12,815 nt of DNA, taken from the NCBI GenBank assembly GCA_002499905.1, contig DANP01000018.1, positions 1-12,815 of the forward strand, written 5' to 3'. The notes beneath the pieces are model-generated. The model was not told the DNA's origin and did not search any database. It was given only the letters and a program-made list of their open reading frames with translations. Made by a program: the position numbers and the translations under genes. This stretch comes from Methanolinea sp. UBA277. Its GTDB lineage: Archaea > Halobacteriota > Methanomicrobia > Methanomicrobiales > Methanospirillaceae. Shown here piece after piece: positions 6,231 through 9,961 of this stretch (positions are counted from its first letter, which is position 1; each line of letters opens with the position of its first letter).

Positions 6231-8027
6231 ATGATGAATCTTACTGAGTGGAACAAAGAGCGTGTTGATGAACAGACGAGCAAGGCCACAGAGCGGTTTA
6301 ACAAGGCAACCGTTAACTGGAATCGCTATAAAGAGACGCTCGCTTCCAGAAAACCGGTTGAACTGGCCACCGAGAAACGGGTTGAAGATCGAAAAGGTAT
6401 CCTCGACCCGACCGACAACCTGGCACTTGAACGGGTGCTCGGGAGAAGTGATCTCTTCCCGATATCATACCTGGAGATGGGACTGAATGTCAGCAGGTCA
6501 GTCTGCCGGATAGAGGTCCGTGACAATATCGGGAGGGTTCTGGGCTACGGGACCGGTTTTCTCGTATCACCATCCCTTCTTCTCACCAACAATCATGTCC
6601 TTGAAGATGAGGAATTCGCCCGGTTCAGCCTTGCCCAGTTCAATTATGCGAACGATCTGAACCAGTATCCTCTCCCGATCAGGTGCTTCCGCCTTCACCC
6701 GGAGCAGTTCTTTGTCACCGACAGAGATCTCGATTTTACCCTGGTTGCCCTGGAAACTCAGTGCCAGGATGGTACAAAGGTGTGCGATTTCGGGTACCTG
6801 CCCCTCATCGCACAAACGGGAAAAATCCTTGCAGGGGAATATGTATCGATCATTCAGCATCCCGGGGGTGCACCAAAGGCAGTAGCGGTCCGGGAAAATC
6901 AGATGATTGGGGTCTTCGAGAGCTACCTTCACTATGTAACAGATACCAAGCCGGGTTCTTCCGGTTCCCCGGTATTTTCCGATGACTGGAACGTGGTCGC
7001 ACTCCACCATGCCGGTGTACCGGACCCGGACGACAGCACCAGGTATATTGCGAATGAGGGGGTCCGGGTCAGTGCCATTCTCACGTATCTTGCTGCTCAA
7101 AAGGCTGGGATGAGTGCAGAGAAGGCGAGGTTCCTTGACGAACTTATGGTGGTCTCTGGCCAAACTCCCCCGGCGCCACAGCCCGGGAGGATGAACGTTG
7201 CCGTGCAGAGCGCCGAATGGTATGAAGGATCATCAGGTTATGATCCCACGTTCCTTGGAGAAGGGCACGCCATACCCTTGCCGGAACTTCAGCCCGACAG
7301 GGCACACGATATTGCACAAACGATAGATGGAAGCGGGGAGCTGAAGTATACGCACTTCTCCATCATGATGAGCACATCCCGCCGCCTCGCGTTCTTCACC
7401 GCGGTGAACATCGACGGCAGCCGGATGAAAAAGATTGTCCGCGATTCCGACACCTGGTACTACGACCCGAGGATCGACCGCAGCCTGCAGTGCGGCCCCG
7501 AGCTCTACGAGGCCAACGACCTCGACCGCGGCCACCTGGTCAGAAGGATCGACCCGGTCTGGGGAGAGGACGCTGACGAGGCAAATGAAGACACCTTCCA
7601 CTTCACCAACTGCTCCCCGCAGCACACCCGCCTGAACAGGGGCTCCTGGGTCAACCTTGAGGACTACATCCTGGACAACGCCGGGAAGCACGGCATCAGG
7701 CTGACGGTCTTTACCGGGCCGGTCTTCAGGGACGACGACCTGATCTACCGGGGCCAGTACCGCATCCCGGCCGAGTTCTGGAAGGTGGTCGCCATGGTGA
7801 AAGACGATGGCACCCTCTCGGCCACGGCATACCTCCAGACCCAGAAGAACCTGATCTCTGACCTTGAATTTGCGTATGGTGAGTATAAGACCTTCCAGTT
7901 GCCCGTTGGCACCATTGAAGGCCTGACCGGACTCAGTTTCGGGGAGCTGCGAACCCACGATCCCCTGGCAGCGATCGAGAGTACGGTGGGACGGTTGATC
8001 GAACGGTCGGGGGATATCAGGCTGTGA
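6231..8027 (+). CDS. Trypsin-like serine protease fused to a DNA/RNA non-specific endonuclease (NUC1/EndoG family)
   Basis: A 598-residue protein with no signal peptide or membrane segment, so probably cytosolic. Residues 1-70 are charged and helical. Residues about 90-300 form a V8/trypsin-like protease: His122 in LLTNNHVLED, Asp168 in DLDFTLVAL and Ser244 in TKPGSSGSPVF make a complete triad. Residues about 370-590 form a NUC1 nuclease: DRGH at 432-435 (His435 the general base), then FTNCSPQHTRLNRGSW with Asn469 as the likely metal ligand. Both domains look intact. NUC1 enzymes cut DNA and RNA without sequence preference and are toxic unless controlled. A protease on the same chain could activate the nuclease by cleavage, or the two could be joint effectors of a defence or cell-death response; both ideas are inference. 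It stands alone behind a promoter with a candidate operator, and no inhibitor gene is recognisable. The ATG at 6234 is an equally possible start. Confidence 0.9.
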   Translation: MMNLTEWNKERVDEQTSKATERFNKATVNWNRYKETLASRKPVELATEKRVEDRKGILDPTDNLALERVLGRSDLFPISYLEMGLNVSRSVCRIEVRDNIGRVLGYGTGFLVSPSLLLTNNHVLEDEEFARFSLAQFNYANDLNQYPLPIRCFRLHPEQFFVTDRDLDFTLVALETQCQDGTKVCDFGYLPLIAQTGKILAGEYVSIIQHPGGAPKAVAVRENQMIGVFESYLHYVTDTKPGSSGSPVFSDDWNVVALHHAGVPDPDDSTRYIANEGVRVSAILTYLAAQKAGMSAEKARFLDELMVVSGQTPPAPQPGRMNVAVQSAEWYEGSSGYDPTFLGEGHAIPLPELQPDRAHDIAQTIDGSGELKYTHFSIMMSTSRRLAFFTAVNIDGSRMKKIVRDSDTWYYDPRIDRSLQCGPELYEANDLDRGHLVRRIDPVWGEDADEANEDTFHFTNCSPQHTRLNRGSWVNLEDYILDNAGKHGIRLTVFTGPVFRDDDLIYRGQYRIPAEFWKVVAMVKDDGTLSATAYLQTQKNLISDLEFAYGEYKTFQLPVGTIEGLTGLSFGELRTHDPLAAIESTVGRLIERSGDIRL

Positions 8028-8067
8028 GCTGAAATTTTGATAGCTCGTAACCCTAGTGCCCAGTTAT

Positions 8068-8072
8068 AAAAA
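8068..8072 (-). terminator. Short oligo-T terminator after the two-gene minus-strand unit
   Basis: On the minus strand CTTTTTATAA lies about 25 bases past the stop of the 48-residue gene, within the 69-base convergent gap that separates it from the protease-nuclease gene. Confidence 0.3.
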
Positions 8073-8096
8073 GACACCAGGAGGGAGGGAGGAGGA

Positions 8097-8243
8097 TCAC
8101 TCCCCCTGCTGCACCCCGCCTTCTCCGGTGCTTCCCATGTGGTCGAGGACCCGGTCCCACATGATGAGGAGACCGGGGATCACCACGTAGGAGAGCAGTC
8201 CTGCCCCGAGAAACATCCCGGTGATCAGTACTTCGTTTTCCAT
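8097..8243 (-). CDS. Single-pass small membrane protein, 48 residues
   Basis: The frame starts MENEVLITGMFLGAGLLSYV and ends EGGVQQGE. One hydrophobic stretch of about 23 residues (VLITGM to LLIMW) spans the membrane. It is followed by the conserved-looking WDRVLDHMGSTGE tail. The ATG at 8243 has GTGAT four bases upstream. Another ATG two codons earlier (8249) overlaps the stop of the preceding gene as TGATG. Either way it is translationally coupled to the 167-residue gene. The frame is shown to be real by two decayed copies elsewhere in the window that preserve the VIPGL-to-STGE protein sequence. I recognise no family. The pairing suggests that the 167-residue protein works at, or is anchored by, the membrane through this partner (inference). 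Confidence 0.7.
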   Translation of the reverse strand: MENEVLITGMFLGAGLLSYVVIPGLLIMWDRVLDHMGSTGEGGVQQGE

Positions 8244-8248
8244 GATCA

Positions 8249-8752
8249 TCACGCCAGGGCCGGGACGGTGTCCGCCCAGGTCTCGATGGTGGCCATGATG
8301 GCGTCATCCGAGTAGGAGGAGACCCGGACCTGGTCACGGCTGAAGGTGACGTAGTACACCTCGCCGCTGGCATCGTGGCACTTGAGGGTGCACGAGTAGT
8401 TCTCGGCATCCGGGTCGCGGACGGCATCACCCCCCATGGCGGCGGCGAGGGCGGCGTTTGCCAGGATCTCGGTGATGGCGGCGGAAAACCCGGCCACGGT
8501 CTTTGCACGGGCGGTGATATTCCCGATGGTCTTTGCCTCGGCATCCTCGTACAGGACATACGCGGTGTAGGCCTCCCGGCTCTTCATCACCGGGTCCTGG
8601 GGGACATCACCGTAGGTGTAGGCGGTGCACCCGAAGGGGTTGTTGGAAATAACCCCCTGGACGATGGTCGAGAAGGTGGTCGCATCGGCGATCGGTGCTG
8701 CCAGTTCCCTGACAGCGGTCTTGGTGTTGCTGGTCTGGACAAAGTCTGCCAT
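8249..8752 (-). CDS. Unrecognised 167-residue soluble protein
   Basis: The frame starts MADFVQTSNTKTAVRELAAP and ends ETWADTVPALA. The ATG at 8752 has AGGAAG seven bases upstream and a TATA box about 40 bases upstream. There is no signal peptide or membrane segment. The N-terminal half is helical and Ala/Thr-rich (ADATTFSTIVQGVISNNPFG), and the C-terminal half is strand-rich (YSCTLKCHDASGEVYYVTFS). Three cysteines are present (NPFGC and the CTLKC pair). The composition, rich in Ala, Thr and Asp, resembles conserved hypothetical proteins that I recall from Methanomicrobiales (not verified). It forms an operon with the overlapping 48-residue membrane protein and is convergent with the protease-nuclease gene. 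Its function cannot be named from sequence alone. Confidence 0.75.
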   Translation of the reverse strand: MADFVQTSNTKTAVRELAAPIADATTFSTIVQGVISNNPFGCTAYTYGDVPQDPVMKSREAYTAYVLYEDAEAKTIGNITARAKTVAGFSAAITEILANAALAAAMGGDAVRDPDAENYSCTLKCHDASGEVYYVTFSRDQVRVSSYSDDAIMATIETWADTVPALA

Positions 8753-8787
8753 GTTTTTACTTCCTGCCCCTGGATTTCCAGAGGCAC

Positions 8788-8796
8788 ATATATATT
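8788..8796 (-). promoter_or_regulatory. TATA box of the two-gene unit
   Basis: AATATATAT on the minus strand lies 36-44 bases before the ATG at 8752, giving a leader of about 13 bases that includes AGGAAG. A short dyad (CTGGA-TT-TCCAG, 8770-8781) lies between the box and the gene, near the expected start of transcription. Confidence 0.5.
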
Positions 8797-8862
8797 GGCG
8801 TTCATTGATCTTAGCTTTTTACCAGGTTTCCAAACGGAGCGTGCAGATACCTTGGTTTGGAA

Positions 8863-8883
8863 AATGGAGGGCAACGAGTTGCG
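8863..8883. repeat. 21-bp direct repeat, copy B
   Basis: Identical to 6077-6097. It lies about 110 bases upstream of the 167-residue gene, beyond its TATA box. The order repeat, promoter, 167-residue gene, membrane gene here can be compared with repeat, truncated membrane gene at the other site. Confidence 0.75.
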
Positions 8884-8941
8884 AGAAAATTATTATATTC
8901 CTGATTTCTGAGAAGAAAATGAGGAATGAAGGGGTGGCAGG

Positions 8942-9157
8942 TCATTCCTGCACTGCGATATAGGACGCGTAGGTGTGCGGCTTGGGTATGGGGATGCCGT
9001 CCTCGAGGAGTCCCTTGAGGTGGAGGTCGATAGCCTCATGCATACGCTCCTCAACCTCTTTTCGTGTTGCACCGGTGGCGATGCAACCCGGGAGGTCGGG
9101 AGAATATGCCGAATAATTATCTCCTGCTTTTTCTACGATGATAAGGAAACGATGCAT
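8942..9157 (-). CDS. hicB: HicB-family antitoxin
   Basis: A 71-residue protein starting MHRFLIIVEKAGDNYSAYSP. It has the HicB pattern: an N-terminal strand, SAYSPDLPGCIATGATRKEV, then a helix (VEERMHEAIDLHLKGL) and DGIPIPKP. This is the partial RNase H-like fold that normally binds and blocks the HicA mRNA interferase. There is no C-terminal helix-turn-helix or ribbon-helix-helix domain, so it may not bind DNA by itself. A strong ribosome-binding site (GGGAGGAG at about 9164-9171) overlaps the end of the upstream gene. No HicA is recognisable on either side. Its place is taken by a 55-residue basic protein whose stop lies three bases before this ATG. Confidence 0.85.
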   Translation of the reverse strand: MHRFLIIVEKAGDNYSAYSPDLPGCIATGATRKEVEERMHEAIDLHLKGLLEDGIPIPKPHTYASYIAVQE

Positions 9158-9160
9158 GGA

Positions 9161-9328
9161 TTACTCCTCCCTTTGCGATTGTCTGGACTTACAATTCAGA
9201 GTTTTCTTCTTACTGCTCCAAAGAGGTTTGATCTGACCAGAATTATCGAATTTACTGGAATAATGCCGGATTTCGTAGTCTTTGCCTGTTACGGGATTAT
9301 GGATCCGCTTCGCCGGAATGTCTGCCAT
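9161..9328 (-). CDS. Small basic protein paired with HicB, 55 residues
   Basis: The frame starts MADIPAKRIHNPVTGKDYEI and continues RHYSSKFDNSGQIKPLWSSK, then a Lys/Arg-rich tail ending SQREE. The motif IxNPVTGxxYxIR...SSK...GQIxxLW recalls a short protein that I have seen next to antitoxin genes in methanogens (memory, not verified). It lacks the double-stranded-RNA-binding-like fold and the catalytic histidine of HicA. It could be a tag-like basic partner, an atypical toxin, or a remnant whose C-terminus has drifted. It lies three bases before hicB and five bases after the stop of a 28-codon frame, so all three are probably cotranscribed. Confidence 0.55.
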   Translation of the reverse strand: MADIPAKRIHNPVTGKDYEIRHYSSKFDNSGQIKPLWSSKKKTLNCKSRQSQREE

Positions 9329-9332
9329 ACGC

Positions 9333-9419
9333 TCATTTCGCTCGTTTTATTACTTCATTGATCTCCTGATTTAATATTCCATTTGCCAATTCCGTGAGAT
9401 AACTATCCCCGTATTCCAT
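9333..9419 (-). CDS. Tiny first ORF of the HicB cluster, 28 residues
   Basis: The ATG at 9419 is preceded by GGAAGGT. The frame encodes MEYGDSYLTELANGILNQEI followed by NEVIKRAK, and its stop ends four bases before the ATG of the 55-residue protein. The sequence is an amphipathic helix with an acidic start and a basic end. An upstream in-frame ATG at 9455 would give 40 residues but has a less protein-like start. Tight packing and good composition support a real gene; a degraded end of a longer toxin is the alternative. Confidence 0.4.
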   Translation of the reverse strand: MEYGDSYLTELANGILNQEINEVIKRAK

Positions 9420-9498
9420 TCTACCTTCCCGCGGCCTATGAGACCACGGCTGCATCCCATTTCTCCGGGAATAATCGCGGAATCAGGGAATGGCTTAG

Positions 9499-9511
9499 GA
9501 GATAGTATCTC
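9499..9511. promoter_or_regulatory. 13-bp perfect dyad upstream of the second hicB-like gene
   Basis: GAGATA-G-TATCTC lies 36 bases before the ATG at 9547, in the divergent region between the two HicB loci. The position suits an operator for toxin-antitoxin autoregulation. Neither HicB here has a visible DNA-binding domain, so the binder is unknown. Confidence 0.3.
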
Positions 9512-9546
9512 GTACTTGGATCAGAGGACTCAGACAGAGAACGACT

Positions 9547-9807
9547 ATGATTATAGAATATATCGAGGCCGCACGTGCCCGGGCCAGGTATGAACTCATC
9601 GATGATGAAGAACCATACTACGGTGAAGTCCCGGATCTCCCGGGAGTCTGGGCTACCGGTAAAACCCTGGAAGAATGCAGGAAGAATCTTGCCGAGGTTA
9701 TTGATGGCTGGATCATCATTCATCTGCGGAGAGGTCTTCCAGTTCCGAAACTCGGGGAGATCACTATCGAAGAAATCATTCCAATGGATACCGGTATCCG
9801 GGCGTGA
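9547..9807 (+). CDS. Second HicB-family antitoxin (orphan)
   Basis: An 86-residue protein starting MIIEYIEAARARARYELIDD. It then has EEPYYGEVPDLPGVWATGKT, LEECRKNLAEVIDGWI and LRRGLPVPKLG. This is the larger HicB/UPF0150 subfamily, distinct from the 71-residue protein on the other strand. Such genes usually sit next to a hicA of about 70-80 codons. None is visible in the 154 bases downstream, which hold a T-rich run and iteron-like repeats, nor upstream. It may be a lone antitoxin protecting against toxins encoded elsewhere, or the remnant of a broken pair. The ribosome-binding site is weak. Confidence 0.8.
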   Translation: MIIEYIEAARARARYELIDDEEPYYGEVPDLPGVWATGKTLEECRKNLAEVIDGWIIIHLRRGLPVPKLGEITIEEIIPMDTGIRA

Positions 9808-9852
9808 GGTTGCAAACCGTTCTTTGGAGACCTCTCGATCCCGGCACATCGT

Positions 9853-9958
9853 TTGGACACATTGGACACTTCTCACCCTTTTTCCAGGAATTTTTTTCTC
9901 TTCTTTTTCATACCTGAAAGATCCCGGAACATGTGTCCAATGTGTCCAATGTGTCCAA
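9853..9958. repeat. Iteron-like 9-bp repeats in two orientations around a T/C-rich stretch (candidate replication origin)
   Basis: Two direct units, TTGGACACA and TTGGACACT, stand at 9853-9870. Three units of the complementary TGTGTCCAA stand at 9932-9958. Seventeen bases of the left block (9853-9869) pair perfectly with 9933-9949 or 9942-9958. Between the blocks lie 61 bases that are mostly T and C on the plus strand. The right block ends three bases before the primase stop codon. Iterons next to a replication gene and an easily melted stretch suggest an origin. A long hairpin or a transcription end is the alternative. Confidence 0.6.
9891..9909 (+). terminator. T-rich terminator after the orphan hicB-like gene
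   Basis: Two T runs of seven and five, separated by C and T, follow the plus-strand HicB gene by about 85 bases. This would serve as an archaeal oligo-T terminator and overlaps the spacer of the iteron block. Confidence 0.35.
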
Positions 9959-9961
9959 CAA

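Noticed and set aside
9353..9375. A minimal AUG-Lys-stop upstream ORF with a good GGAG before the 55-residue gene
   Set aside because: It lies inside the 28-codon frame of the same strand. The simpler reading is a coding region, and the GGAG is part of it.
9438..9590. A plus-strand frame of about 50 codons overlapping the start of the orphan HicB gene
   Set aside because: It runs out of frame into HicB, has no ribosome-binding site, shows no HicA features and overlaps too far for a toxin partner.
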